Shown piece by piece: positions 1 to 12,383 of a DNA stretch of 64,000 nt. Position numbers and translations under genes: made by a program. The notes beneath the pieces are model-generated. The model ran no database searches. It was not told where the DNA came from and saw only the letters and a list, made by a program, of their open reading frames with translations. Within the stretch, counting starts at the first letter, position 1; the number at the start of each line of letters is the position of its first letter. Origin of the DNA: Corticium candelabrum (Eukaryota > Porifera > Homoscleromorpha > Homosclerophorida > Plakinidae); NCBI RefSeq assembly GCF_963422355.1, contig NC_085106.1, positions 372,701 to 436,700 of the forward strand, in the 5' to 3' direction.

Positions 1-16
1 ACTTCCTACATCTGAC

Positions 17-401
17 CTTTCTAAAAAGCTTTTGACTTCCTCCTCCTGCAGAGGTTGGATAATATATGCACACATTGTGATCTTCAGCATCCACAGGTTT
101 TTCAACAAATGGCTTCTGAAAAACTGTGCCATCAATTTCAACCCAGTCGTCATCTTCATGTAACTTAGAGTTGCTGCTTTCATCTCGATTCATAATTGTA
201 TATCTTGGAGTCTCAATATCATTCTCATGCAACACACGATACACTTCCCGTCTAAAAACACACTTTCAACATCAGTTCAAAATCAGTATGTGATTGTCAT
301 TTACTGTTGCCTCATTAATTGCCGAGCGTAGCGAGGCTTCTAATTCGAGTCGCACAACAGAAATAGGCGTGGTCCTATATGAGTCTCCATCGAGCCTTTG
401 G

Positions 402-436
<35 letters not shown>

Positions 437-1755
437 ACACACAAATCTCAAATTTCTCCTCCCCACGACCACGTTTCATGATAGGACCTACCTTAAAAAA
501 TCGTTTCCGTGTCCGACTACAGATGAGTCTAAGAACGATTCGTGCAAGTGACCAAATGAGGAAGAAAATGCTTCATGAAGTTTAGTTGCCCCATCCTTTT
601 GTATTGTAGCTAGGGACTGTGTGACAACCAAGACACACCTTCAGGAGTTGAATGCCACCTACAGTCAACTATTCACATGTCCCATACTACAATCAATCCT
701 TTACTACACTGTGCTGCATCTAACATTGTTGATAGTCAATGTTTGCTGATATCAATTTCTATGTCAGTAAATACCATACCACTGTCATTACAACGGAACT
801 GAGTGCATACCTAGACTGTACATTTCAATTGTCTTGATCACGATCTCAAAACGATCGATGACTACCTATACCAGGCCTATATATGTAATCTAAACTACTA
901 GAAAGTTTGCATGTTTACTTCCATGACAGCTAGGGTTTCAACAAATACATATTGTCTAGCGAGGACTCATTGTTTCAGTAGACGTTTCAGTAGATGGTCT
1001 GAAAACTCTGTTGGACGTGTTACTCACAAACGCGAGGCGCCTACAGATACCATACAACTAGTTTAATTAAGCCAACCTAATGGAATCCATGGCCTACAAA
1101 CAAGACCAGCTCTATGAAAATGCTCGATGCATGTCCATGAATTCGGTTTCTAAAAGAAATGGTGTAATTAAACTCTTTCAGCTGCAATCCAGTCTAACCT
1201 CATGTTTAATTTAAACTTAATTAAGTTGCATTCTTATAATAATAATAATTAAGCCTACTTATTAAAGCTGCATTCTTTTAATAATTAACGATACACCTGT
1301 TAGTCAAACAGTCTGTATAGACAAGTACATATCACCAATCACACAAGATGCCTTGATCATATCTACCTGTCTCTTGTAAGATATTGAGCAGGAAGATCGT
1401 TAACCAAGTATGGTTTCCTCAGCTCTGCATACTCTATTGCCTTCTCCAAAGGAAATCCTGTCGAATAGAATGCTATAAAGGCATCACAGATAGGCCAGTT
1501 GTCAACAGACTCCTGCAATATTTGTTTGTCTGTAAACACGACAATTTCGAAAACTTCTTGAACGCGTAGTCGTTTGAGAATTTCTTTCATCGGCTTCGAC
1601 GCCGCCTACAACATAAGATCAATAACATCTGACAAACAAAACGTTAACCGTAAAGAAACTGGTAAAGGCGAGTTATTACTTGCCTTCTTTTTCATAGCAC
1701 ACACCCCGACAACTACTTTTGATCGCTTAAAATCTAATTTAGAAGACTCTGCCAT
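17..1755 (-). CDS. PPIP5K: Inositol hexakisphosphate/diphosphoinositol-pentakisphosphate kinase (PPIP5K/VIP1), N-terminal exons, cut by window edge
   Basis: PPIP5K/VIP1 kinases phosphorylate IP6 and 5-IP7 to make inositol pyrophosphates in the cytosol. Three exons are visible: 1684-1755 (ATG at 1755, 24 codons), 1367-1605 and 17-251; all phases fit and the rest lies left of the window. The protein opens [20 protein letters not shown], then [14 protein letters not shown], the family's N-terminal Rossmann-like segment. It continues through [20 protein letters not shown] and [16 protein letters not shown], then the ATP-grasp start with [16 protein letters not shown] and [17 protein letters not shown], all family hallmarks. 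Intron 1 (1606-1683, 78 bp) has a GC donor (AAG|GCAAGT) instead of GT. Intron 2 (252-1366) holds a TA/TG microsatellite and no exon that I can see. The phosphatase half is outside the window. The start is the first ATG giving the family's [10 protein letters not shown] context. Confidence 0.93.
403..436. repeat. (TA)n(TG)n compound microsatellite in PPIP5K intron 2
   Basis: About ten TA units followed by eight TG units. It is intronic with respect to PPIP5K. Confidence 0.85.
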
Positions 1756-1924
1756 TGTTTCCGCAGAAGAAGAAACAAGTTCATATCCCTGCTTGACGTT
1801 TTAGCACTACATAGACTACATGATGTAGCAAAGCGTTACCTACATGAAACCTGAGGACGGCTCCGCCCACACAAATCCAACAGACACTCCCGGATATAGA
1901 AGCTGTTGTTTGCACACGAATGCG
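1756..1924. promoter_or_regulatory. Putative bidirectional promoter between PPIP5K and GTF2A2
   Basis: Only 169 bp separate the divergent start codons of PPIP5K (-) and GTF2A2 (+), so 5' UTRs and core promoters of both genes must overlap here or extend into the genes. No TATA box is evident. The call rests on geometry only. Confidence 0.5.
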
Positions 1925-2863
1925 ATGAGTTACCAACTTTATAGAAACACAACTTTAGGCAACTGCTTGCAGGAGAGCCTTGATGAACTCGTTCAAGTAT
2001 GAACCAGAGGGCTACGTGCAGCTTGCATTGATATTTATCCACATGGCGTTCTGTTGTTTGCCTCTAGTCTGAACAAATATCGGCTCCTCTCGCTCTTCAA
2101 GTTCTTCTTCAATTTGACAAGAGTATGAACAGTGCATTGGCATCAAAAGTCAAGTCCAAATTGACCTTCAAGGTGAGAGTTCTTGTTGCCGGCACTCATC
2201 AGGAATTTACAATAAAAATCATTTCTTGTGAAAATGCGAACTGCATGTATTAATGATATCAGTAAGCAAGGTCGTGTCACAGATGTGATTACAACTCTAC
2301 TCACATATATATTACACTGCATAGCTGCTAGATGTTGTGGTTAACTGCATGATGCAATTGTAGTTTCTCATTTTGTAACTACAGCTTGTGTCTTGTCTGT
2401 TTTAGGGAAATTTGAAGACGTATCGCTTTTGTGACAATGTGTGGACGTTTGTTATGAACACTGTAGAGTTTCGAGAGGGATGCACAGATGTTTGTGGTGT
2501 TGATAAACTTAGAATTGTGGCATGTGATGGAAAAGGTGAGTGCAATGTACACACGAGTGTGTAAACATACTTACATAAATGGAAAGGCAGGTAGCTTTTT
2601 GATCTCATGATTGTATATTTTCTATTGTCATTTAGGATATGTCAACCTGCTTGCTTGCCTTTCTGTCTGTATGATCGATGGTTTGTGTAGCAGCTAGTTG
2701 TGTTGTGTCATCTGCTCAGTTGTGCCTTGTTGTCTTGTGTTGTCATTTGTTTGTGTATTTACATGTTTCATTGCTGATATTAGGTACAATATATTAATTA
2801 AAGAACCCCCTTCTTGTGATGTAAGGAGGTGTATTTGTCTTGACAGCTACTGGTGAAAGCTGA
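1925..2863 (+). CDS. GTF2A2: Transcription initiation factor IIA subunit 2 (TFIIA-gamma)
   Basis: TFIIA-gamma stabilises TBP on TATA DNA in RNA polymerase II pre-initiation complexes. Four exons: 1925-1996, 2068-2172, 2406-2535 and 2847-2863 (TGA at 2861-2863), giving 107 aa against about 109 in human. Exon 1 encodes [20 protein letters not shown], the near-invariant helical N terminus. Exon 2 carries [18 protein letters not shown]. Exon 3 carries the beta-barrel signature [20 protein letters not shown] and ends VACDGK; exon 4 adds ATGES. All junctions are GT-AG and in phase. Each exon is too short to stand out as an open reading frame. Housekeeping expression from the shared promoter with PPIP5K is inferred. 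Confidence 0.95.
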
Positions 2864-3446
2864 ATGGTCTAAGGATGATTTTAGCATCATTGATATAGAG
2901 AAAGAGAAAGATGCATAGTTGCCAGGTATATGTGGTTTGTAGCACAGTTAACCAACAAGACAATAGCAGAAACTTTGGTGTCTTGAGTAAATGGTGTAAC
3001 ATACACGTTATTCAGTTAATGATAGGATAGTTTGTGTGTGGCTACTGAAAGTAAATGGCTTGCTGCAGAGTGTATATCAACTTTGTTCCATCATTAAGCA
3101 AGAGACTTGTGAAATCCCCTTTGTAACTGCTCTCCCACTCATTTTCTCGCTGCATATAGTAGCCTTAATTTGATAATTTACAGATTGAACGTTTACAACC
3201 ACTTCACAAGCTAACGTTCATTGTCTATTATACACAGTTTGTATGCATGCAGCTACTGTACGTGTATTATGAAGATGACTACACTTAATATCATTTGCAG
3301 CAAGAATCGATTACACTGTAGAAAGGAAAGCTACATCAAAACAAAATTTGAAAGTATCTCAGACGTGCCAAAGGAAAGAAAGTGCAACTGATGTCCTCTA
3401 CAAATTTGTGCTAACAGTTACTAGTATCTTCATGTTCTTAAATTTG
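2864..3446. other. Intergenic region, 3' ends of GTF2A2 and the MRH-receptor gene
   Basis: AT-rich sequence between two convergent stop codons (GTF2A2 TGA at 2863; receptor TGA at 3447-3449 on the minus strand). It presumably holds both 3' UTRs. I see no conserved coding potential or repeat. Confidence 0.5.
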
Positions 3447-5103
3447 TCACTGCAAATTTTCATAGCTGGCTTCTCTTTTACGACACTTGTTCAGTAAGAA
3501 AAGAAATCCGTCCTGCAAAGTCAAACAAGACTGCCAGAGTTTTTATTATATGTAAGGCTAATTTGTCTATATACAGCTTTGTGTAATACCTTTACAAGAC
3601 CAGGCAAAGATGACCAGAACTGGTAGTTTGGTATCAATTCTTTTCCTGATGCATCTCGGCGGTATTTTTGGAACAGAACACCCAAAACGAAATATGATAT
3701 CAGGAGGACAAACAGGCTGAACAGAAACAGATTAGTGTCAATCAAATTTGAGATTTATGATTAAGAAGCCGATAGGATAAACATATCATACAGTATAAGA
3801 AAGATTGAGCCACCACTGATAGCCAGTTTTTTGCCACTTCGTCTTGGACATGAATAGTAACTGGTCAAGAGAAAATTCTAAACAAAGACAACAGCAATAT
3901 GTAACAGGTATGACTGTCTAAGACGTTTGCATTGTTCTTGTCATCATGACATAAAATTGGCATTTTTAAAATATCTAACGTTTCTGAAAACTGTATTGAA
4001 ACTTTTAATTTTGCATTTGAATGTGTGAAATCCTTGAAATAGAGTATCTGCACTTAAAATTGAAATAATGCAGGTTATACAGCGACAGAGTGGATATGTG
4101 GTTGACTCGAGTCAGTAGTGCCTTTTTCATCTGTTTGTCTTTAGTTTAGACTGCCAGTATTTTGACAGAAATTTTGCCTGTGTCACAAGGACATCTGTCA
4201 AGGCTTTATGTTTTGTCTTGGCTATTTGATTTGTTCATGTACAATATGGTTAGTGTTTTGCTTAGTCTGTTTGTTTGTCCACCAGACAGACAGACTGACT
4301 GACAGACAGACAGACACTTTATTCTCATACAGACTCTACTTGTACATATGCTAGGATTTTTAAAAGCAAACTAGTCCTTGCAAACAACAAAGTCATAGAT
4401 TAACTAATGGACTTGGCCTTGAATGTCGAAATCAAATAATCTATCTAACTCACCATGATTAGGTGACAGTTTTTAAAAGTTTCTGAGGACAACTTTGGCA
4501 TTGCATCTTTGTAGAATTGTAGAAAATCTTTTTCTTCAATAAGTCACGAACATGGAGGCATTAAAATTGGCTTCTAGATTTACTGACTGTTGTGACAAAT
4601 GCTGCAAGAAATTATCTGCTTTTGTGCCCCACTTCCCAAAATGTTCTATCACAAGAGGAAGACATCTTGATACATACCCTCCTGGAACAAGCTCTTCTGA
4701 ATATTTTTCATTTCCTTTTCTTCTCTTGTTTCGGCAGCATGACCATTTTCCCTGCTAGCCCTCCTACTAATGTCCTGACTCCATGGATGAGCAAGTGAAA
4801 CATCAAGATCCAAATTCTGTCCAGTATTTGGATCAAATTAACATTGTAATGTCTGGACGGTCTTCAGCATTGATGTATTGATGTCTTGGTTCTGTTTCTC
4901 CACTCATTCAAGACTGAATTGTACAACAGACAGACAGACAGACAGACAGACAGAACGGTATTATTTCATATATACTCTACGTGTACATAATCAGAAATTT
5001 TAAAAGAGGAACCTGTCCTTCTCATAGATATTGCTAACTGACAGACAGACAGACAGACAGACAAATAGATAGGTATACATACATACATGCGCATGCATGC
5101 GAG

Positions 5104-5154
<51 letters not shown>

Positions 5155-6550
5155 ACACACACACACACACGATTTCAGATTAAGTAGGTAGGTGGTATGT
5201 AGTTTGCAATAGGTACCAGTACATTTTCTGTGCAAGCGCTAGAAATGGAAGTGAAAGAGTGAAGGGGTGAGAGTTCCAGACAAGCATACTTATACTTAAG
5301 TCATACGTAGTGTCCAGGTGGATTTTCTCCTTCAAATTCAAATTGTGAAGTTGCATGTTGGTTGTTGTCACACTTCAAAGTGACAGTACTGAATCTACAC
5401 ACATGGTCCATCAAATTGGTACATTAAACACATGTCTACTATTCAATAGTTTTCTGTAAACATGAACGGTTGTGTTCTCACCTTGTGCCTTGTCCTCCAC
5501 GGTATGTGATGTTTACTTCTTGTACACCAGTCATTTCATGTTTGTATGCAGTAAATGAGACGTCTGCCTGAGAGCCACACCGGACACCTTTCCCTGTACC
5601 ATTACTAAAAATCTGACAGACCTACATAATTACACGAATTTATACATGTACACCTCATGATGTCTGTCAATGAAGAATGAAGATATGGGTGTATTTTATA
5701 TGCATTAGGGATGTTCATTGTTCATGTTTGTACTGTATATACCTATTTTCATTTTTGTTCATTATTTGCCAGTACAAGGACATTGAATTATGAATTAAAT
5801 GATATGAATTAAAGTCTACTACACCATGCAACAAGATAAGAAAACTTGCAAGTTAATTACTCTACATTAAACTGCGCGTACCTTTAATCAGCAAGACTGA
5901 TATGAGAAAATTGGTGTGAACAATCATGTGACTGAAATCTGAATCACTACCAATGCATGAGGTGTATTGAAGATGACACAATATTGGTCAGTTTTCAACG
6001 CCATGACTTTTACTTATACTGATGGGATTCCCTCTGTACTGCTCAGTTTAGACATGCAATAACAGCAGCACGTTCAATTCCTAGACATACAAGCCGCTTG
6101 CGTACTCTGGCAACACTACTGTGTGAAATGGCAGAGAATTGCAGTGCACGTATTATACATATTAGACAAGTCTGAATCATTTCTCTGTACGTGTGTACAA
6201 GGAGTGCTACTTACCGCTGGATCATCATTTGCTGTGCAGGTACTAACTTCGTTTTCATAGTCAACTGGTGTGCAAGGATTGTACGTGTAGAGGTAGCCGT
6301 TCGATAGCAGTTGGAAACTAACACAACACAATTTGTAAACTATATTTTCATTTGCGGTCTCAGCTTACGCTGGTTGATCCTGACTTTGTCCTGAAACTAG
6401 AGGATGGAGGTCGATAGAACCTGAATCGTCGCTCATTTCACAGGAACATGATGTCTGTCTTTTGCATTTCACGTCATTTGTTGTCACGAATGACGGATGG
6501 CAACAGCAAAGCGCAACAAAGAGATAAATGAGCGAAAAGACGAACGCCAT
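3447..6550 (-). CDS. Mannose-6-phosphate-receptor-like (MRH domain) type I membrane protein
   Basis: Seven exons: 6369-6550, 6215-6317, 5482-5621, 5307-5388, 3792-3877, 3590-3716 and 3447-3512; all phases join, giving 261 aa (human CD-MPR is 277). There is a signal peptide from MAFVFSLIYLFVALCCC, then an MRH-type lumenal domain: NGYLYTYNPCTP, VCQIFSNGTGKGVRCGS, VNITYRGGQGT, VTLKCDNN and NFLLTSYYSCP. A hydrophobic helix follows (IFLILLLFVLLISYFVLGVL), then a cytosolic tail with SGKELIPNYQFWSSLPGLVK, like the membrane-proximal tail of M6P receptors. The tail ends YENLQ, a YxxPhi sorting motif; I see no acidic-dileucine. In sugar-binding MRH domains a glutamate precedes the last cysteine; here that stretch is NFLLTS, so M6P binding is uncertain. 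Role in TGN-endosome sorting is inferred from family. The gene is tandem with FoxN. Confidence 0.85.
4318..4915 (-). mobile_element. 5'-truncated non-LTR retrotransposon (LINE) 3' fragment, copy A
   Basis: This stretch in the receptor's fourth intron is about 90% identical by eye to 59818-60400 (copy B), which encodes the C-terminal part of a LINE polyprotein on the minus strand. Reading frames here are broken. The low-coordinate (3') end abuts a GACA-type tetranucleotide run at about 4285-4316, and another such run follows at 4927-4952. Confidence 0.75.
4916..5060 (-). mobile_element. Second diverged LINE 3'-end fragment next to copy A
   Basis: Between two (GACA)n runs, 4953-5040 resembles the terminal 90 bp of copy A (shared ACTCTAC, TGTACATA, TTTTAAAAG and GTCCTT blocks in the same order). 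It looks like an independent, more decayed 3' end of the same family, with the tetranucleotide as its tail. Confidence 0.5.
5061..5170. repeat. (CA)n microsatellite with flanking ATAC/CATG repeats
   Basis: An uninterrupted CA run from about 5110 with one CC interruption near 5153. The open reading frames across it are low-complexity artefacts. Confidence 0.9.
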
Positions 6551-6907
6551 TCGAATTAGAAATAACGCATATGTACGGGGAAAGAAGAACTCACGTGAGA
6601 TGACTGACAAGGAAGAGGGTGCCACAAGAAAGGCTACTAGACTCTCGTCTGCAGTTACAATGAGTAGTACACCACACAACAGACAAGATCATGGCAACAT
6701 ACATGTGTATGTCTGTCTTCTTGCCATCTTATAAATTTCATGTACAAGGCACAAAATATTGTACAAACTAGAGGCATGAAGGCGTTCAGCATCCTCCTAC
6801 AAAACGGAGGGAACCTTACTATCTATTTCATCTATAATTCACAAATTTCTTGCAACAGAGTTCCATCTCTCTGCAGACAGTAGTGACAACATCAAGAACA
6901 CCAATCA

Positions 6908-9033
6908 TCATGAGGCATGTATTGCAAATCCTGAAATCAATTCACTACTGAAACCGGACTGATTCACATCATTCTTCCCTATAGTTTTTTCACTTTGCGA
7001 GAGCTGTGTCTTTCTGTCTCTCATGGCCAACAGTTTGTCAGCCTCCAATATAATGTCTGCCATTCCTTGTTCTTCTACTTGTAGCTGTGAGTGATTATCA
7101 CTGACTTTTGTTTCCTGTCCACCATAACCACTATCACCAAGTCCATTGCTGTGAGACTTAGACAACTCATCATCTTCTTCATCATCTTCCTTTTGCTGTC
7201 TGTGTATTCCTCCAGAATTATTCTCAAAATCAAAGTCTCCGTCTACAGATGACTTCTTGCCAGTCTCTTCTGCCAATCTCTTGGCAACTGCTGCATGTAA
7301 GAGTCGAGCTGTGTCTATCTCCTCTATCGCAGCCTTTGCTGCTCTAGCACGTCGTGTTTGAACTGGACTTGATCGTTCACTGTTGTTCCTACTCAGATTC
7401 TCCTCAATGTCTTTTGTTAAAGTTGCTACAGTTGCAAGAGTACTAAACAAGTTCCTTCGACGAGAGCTATTTACAAGAAATAATGGTTATAGTCAACAGC
7501 CCACAACTCTGAACAAGTGAGTAGAACAAATACCCATGTGACGACGGCTGGAAGGCAGTCATTTCGTGATGCATAAGCTGGCCACTACCCTGAATACGTT
7601 GTTCAGTGGCAGGAGTTGCCGGTGTAGGTGCGAATGTTGCTACAGGTACTACAAGAGGAGGAGTAGAGCAGTCACTAGAAGATTTTGCACCGGAAATGCT
7701 CACTGGACCTTCCAAGTATAAATGACACATTACCAGACAATTAACTGACCATCAGTTCACTACTGCCTTATACCTTCATGAATGGCACGAGGATTATAAA
7801 ATGAGCACATTATTTCAACTGCTTGAGCTTCATCAGGAGCTGTAACATAAACAAGCAATATTGTTACAGAAATTCGCAAGAACACTCCTGACAACTTCCC
7901 ACCAATATCCACACATAGTCTTTTGGAATGAGGCTCTGAGTCCACATCAGACAGAGAACTGTCAGACCCTCTGCTTCACACACATGCACACATGCAATAT
8001 TATGCAATCAGTAAAATATCAACCCAACCCAACCTGGACACTGCTCTTGTATTGCCAGCAGTCTTGTCAGTAATGTAATGTTCAAACGATTGATGATGAG
8101 TCTTCTTGAGAGCTTGCAAAAGACTGAAACGATTGATAGGATCAACCATCCACAGAGAGCCCTTACCAGGAGCCTGCAGCCACACAACAGTTAGGAAAGT
8201 GACTCATCACTCTTTCACATAACCGACATAACAGGCACAGAAAATTGGTGCCATAGCAACAGACACGTGTATTTATAAAGAATAGGCAGCCACATTGCAC
8301 AAACATGTATTGCACATACCATGCCCTTCTGCTTGTCGATTCGTTTGAAACTTTTGTTCAGAGACAAATTGTGGCGGACAGAATTCTTCCAGCCAGTCGG
8401 TGCAGACCGGAAATACTCAAAATTGTCCTCAATCCACTTGTAGATATCCTTCACAGGAAGGTTCTTCGTCGGCGACTCCTCTATGGCCATAAAAATAAGA
8501 CAAGCAAACGAATACGGCGGTTTCCCGGAAGCAGACCGTCGACCAATCGAGCTGTTACATGAAGACAATGAACTGGTGATAGCGTGGCCTGAGTATTGCG
8601 CTGTTATGGCAACCGAGTAGGGGTCGTGTTCGCGTCCTACACGACCAGAGTTCAAAGCCACTCCATTGGGCAGACTGTCGAACGGGTCGAGAGGTACATT
8701 TGATTTGAAATCCCTCAGCAGGTCAGAGTTGTGGAGCCACGTCAGACTGGTCAACTCGTCGTACACGTCTTGTGTACACTCTCCCAGTTTCTGTGTCGTT
8801 ATCTTACCGAAACAGCTTATAGATAACCGATCCATCGACTCGTCGTCGTCTTCGTCGTCTGCCGCCTGTTTCTGTGCCATTTCTTGCCGCAGAGAAGCGG
8901 CGTCAAACGACTTGGCCCAACGCGTTGTCAAGTCCGGCTTGTCTGTAGCTACATTGTCTGCAGTCTTGCTACCTTGTAATGCAGGCTCTCGCACGGTTGC
9001 TTTTATGGTAGTGTAGTCCTGGTGATCGGCCAT
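6908..9033 (-). CDS. FOXN3-like: Forkhead transcription factor, FoxN2/3 type
   Basis: Six exons: 8320-9033, 8034-8173, 7903-7970, 7774-7839, 7534-7708 and 6908-7466, in phase, giving 573 aa. The ATG at 9033 is the first in the frame. The forkhead domain starts near residue 171 with GKPPYSFACLIFMAIEESPT and continues PVKDIYKWIEDNF, then APTGWKNSVRHNLSLNKSF (recognition helix) and GKGSLWMVDP in exon 2. The LIFMAIE-SPTK-LPVKDIY string and the ALKKT motif after the domain place it in FoxN2/FoxN3 (CHES1-like repressors) rather than FoxN1/4. The C-terminal exon is acidic and glutamine-rich. The 63-bp intron 7840-7902 keeps the frame open if retained. It is a nuclear DNA-binding repressor by family; targets are unknown. 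Upstream is a CpG-containing gap shared with ARIH2. Confidence 0.92.
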
Positions 9034-9796
9034 CCTACGTCTAGTTGTTTCGTCAAATTTGAAAGCGTTCTTCAACCGTCACGCCACGTGTTCTCTTCCT
9101 TTCTGACTATCTCTCTGTTATGTTCCCCAGTTAGTATTACTACACGACTCCAGCACTACCAATAGCACAGTCGGCGTGGAAACGCAGACTGTTTATGCTA
9201 CGATCAGTTGACGCGCGTATCGATGAGAATCGAATGCCCACAGCTCCCTAGCAACGACCTGTAGCAACGAAGTGACACATAAGAGACCGCCTTTCTACGA
9301 ATAGAAGGCGTTTTCAATCAGATTAGCCAGCTCGCAGACAATGGGCTGCTGCTAAACAGGGTGCTTGTTCTTGACGCCCGCGCGTGCAATCGTGATCGAA
9401 CGCTGTAAATGACGCAAACGTCGTCCAGGAAGTAACGAAAGGACCCGTATGTTGGCGCTTACAGTCACGTGATCTTCGGCGAGCACTAAATAGTCGGGGA
9501 AAACGAAATACAATATAGGCTGGTACTACTAGCAGCAACAAACAGTTAAGATTGTGTCTTGAAATGTCGTTTTTACCAGAATGTTATGAGCAGAATGCTC
9601 ACAAATTCTGTTAGAAAATGAATTTTTTTAGTAAGAAGTCCAGTTTCGCGGGTTTCTTTATTCGTCTAGCAGTTACGCTGCAGCCGTACATCAGAACTAG
9701 TTTTCTCCAGACACTAGATAGGGCATAGATTGGTTTCTATGGTTACCGCGGTCAAACCCCTTAGGGTATAGCGCGCGTGCCCACACGCGGCGAATA
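9034..9796. promoter_or_regulatory. Shared intergenic promoter region, FoxN (-) / ARIH2 (+)
   Basis: A 763-bp gap between divergent start codons with many CG dinucleotides compared with neighbouring introns (for example around 9180-9400 and 9765-9795). No ORF with domain similarity was found. Promoter function is inferred from position. Confidence 0.5.
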
Positions 9797-12343
9797 ATGT
9801 CTGATCCCGCATCTGACGATACGGCAAGCGACTATGAGGACGATGAGAACGGCTGTGATCTCGACTACTATGCATATCAAGATGACGGCGATGTAGATGA
9901 ACATGACGGGTCTTCAAAGGGGGACGAGGAAGACCCTGAAGCGTTTTCCTTCTCTTGCCTCACGAAAGCGAAAGCTACTGCCGTTCTAGAACAGACAGTA
10001 GAGAAAGTAGCAGGAGAACTAAAGGTTGGCATTGTTTTCTGAGCAGTGCATTCTGTTTGCATTTTAAGTTCTCTGTAGGTAACAACAGATGCTGCGAGGT
10101 TGCTTTTGAAGAAATTTAAGTGGGACGAAGAGTCACTGAAAAGGAGGTTGGGAAGGCGTATACTTTATGGGATAATCAGGCATTTGTCCGTTAAAATTAA
10201 GACTGCTTGATAGAAAGCAAGGTTTACAAAGTTAATATTCAGAGTGTATTTTGTCATGTAGGTTTACTGCCGACAGAAGACAAATACTGTTGGAGGCTGG
10301 TCTCATACCTCGCAATAATGTCAAACTTGTCAGTTGCATATGATAGTATTGCAGTGAATATGTGAATATCTGGTGGACTGACTGTGTTGTGTGTTGTGTG
10401 TTTAATTAATAGGATGGATTGTTTCCTGATACTTGTGACGTGTGTGATCAATCGCGTAAACAGGATGATATGTTTAGTCCTGCTTGTGGTCATAGTTACT
10501 GTAAGATATGTTGGAGTGACTATATCAAAGCCCAGCTGGATGATGGACGATCCACAAGTGAGAATACCGACTTAGTAGTTACTATAGTTATTACAGACAA
10601 GGTAGCAAACAGAAAGTAAGTTAATTAACATACTAAAGACATGGATAACACCTAACATAGCACAAGTAGACAGGCATGACAGTGAGTACAGGAATACAGA
10701 CATGAGTAGCAATAGCTTATAGCTCTGGTGGTTGAGACGAAACTTTGTACAGAGCAAGAACATCACACTATGAAGATGGCTTTCATAGAAGTTTTTGAGA
10801 GTCAAAATGTAACAATAGTATGTTAGTTCTTTGTATGACGAGAAGGATGGTACAGCATGTTACACTGTGATAGTCAAGCTGCAGCTGCACATAATTAGAA
10901 ACCACGTAAACAAAACGAGGTAGCATTATGTTTGTATTTTGTACATTAGCTATTGAGTGTATGAGGTGTTCCGTCATGATAAGCAGCTCAGCCTCAATAG
11001 AGCTGTTACTTCTTACTCCGGAATTGCGACAAAAATACCACTCATTTGCATTAAGAGACTGTGTAGAAGTAAGACAACAATTCTATCAATGTATGTTTAT
11101 TAATATTAAATACACCTTGCAGGCACATCCGAGGCTTCGTTGGTGTCCTGGTGTTGACTGTGATTTTATCATTCAGGCTCCTGTGTCTAGTGCAAGAAAA
11201 GTGCAATGTCACAGCTGTTCAACTAGTTTTTGGTAGCATTGCATGTCTGTGTTCACTCTCTTTTTCTATTTAAGAAATTTGTATTTTATTTAGCTTTTGT
11301 TGCGGAGATGAATATCATGCTCCTGCTGGTAGGTAGTTACAGTACAATGTGGAGTGCTCCGTGTTTAAAGTTGGAATTGGTGTTGCTAGATTGTATAACA
11401 ATACAGCAATGGTTGCATAAGTGCAAAGATGATTCAGAGACGGCGAATTACATTCGAGCTAATACTAAAGACGTAAGATGATGAGCATTATGGTTGTCGT
11501 GAACTGGACTTGGTTGGAAAATGTCACTTAGTTTTGGTATTATCTACATGCTGTTTGGTATGTAGAAACGTTGTGTGGTTTTTTTATAGTTGATCTCTTG
11601 AAGTGCATTTGTATGTTTTATTTTTTGCATGATTACGGGGTTTGCGTACTGTCTTTATTTACTTTCCACTTGCTGGTTGTCTATTATGTGTCGTGCTCAA
11701 CCAGATCAGTCTGGTTTGTAAAGTCTATTACAAGTACCGGAAGCAAACCCTGCTTCAGAAGTACTTAGACCATCACGGCTGTCTAGAAAGAAGACATGAC
11801 TTTACGAAGGACCCGAGTAGATCCCAGAAGCACTGTTTTCTGTAAGTGCTGCAGGTTGTGATGACCTGGAATAATGTCCAGCCACCGTGTAATACCTGCG
11901 TGCACTGTGCCCAAAGCTCCCAAGACCACCGGAACCACCAGTGTTCGACAATGCCACATGCGGCTTATCTCCACTCGCAAGCCGCTGTACTTCGCCAACT
12001 TCTCAGCATGTTTCTTGCTAATGTTGCCATCAGCAGGACAGCTGATATCAATAAGAAGACAAGTGTTTGTCTTCCTATTTCTGAGACAGATGTCTGGACG
12101 ATTGGCTTTGATCTTCCCGGCAGTGGGGATGGTGGTATCCCACATCATAGTAATGTCATCCGTCTCCACAAGCCTATCAGGATGATGCCGGCACCATCTG
12201 CTCTCCACTGGAGCTCCAAAATGGCGACAAACATCCCAGTGAATGATGGATGCCACCTGATTGTGTCGATCAGTGTAGTCCGTCGGTGCCAAAGCACTAC
12301 AGCCTGCCACAATGCGGTCGACTGTTTCCAGGCCTACACCGCA

Positions 12344-12383
<40 letters not shown>

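Noticed and set aside
6528-6734. Plus-strand 68-codon frame opposite the receptor's first exon
   Set aside because: Antisense to the signal-peptide exon, no domain, no splice partners.
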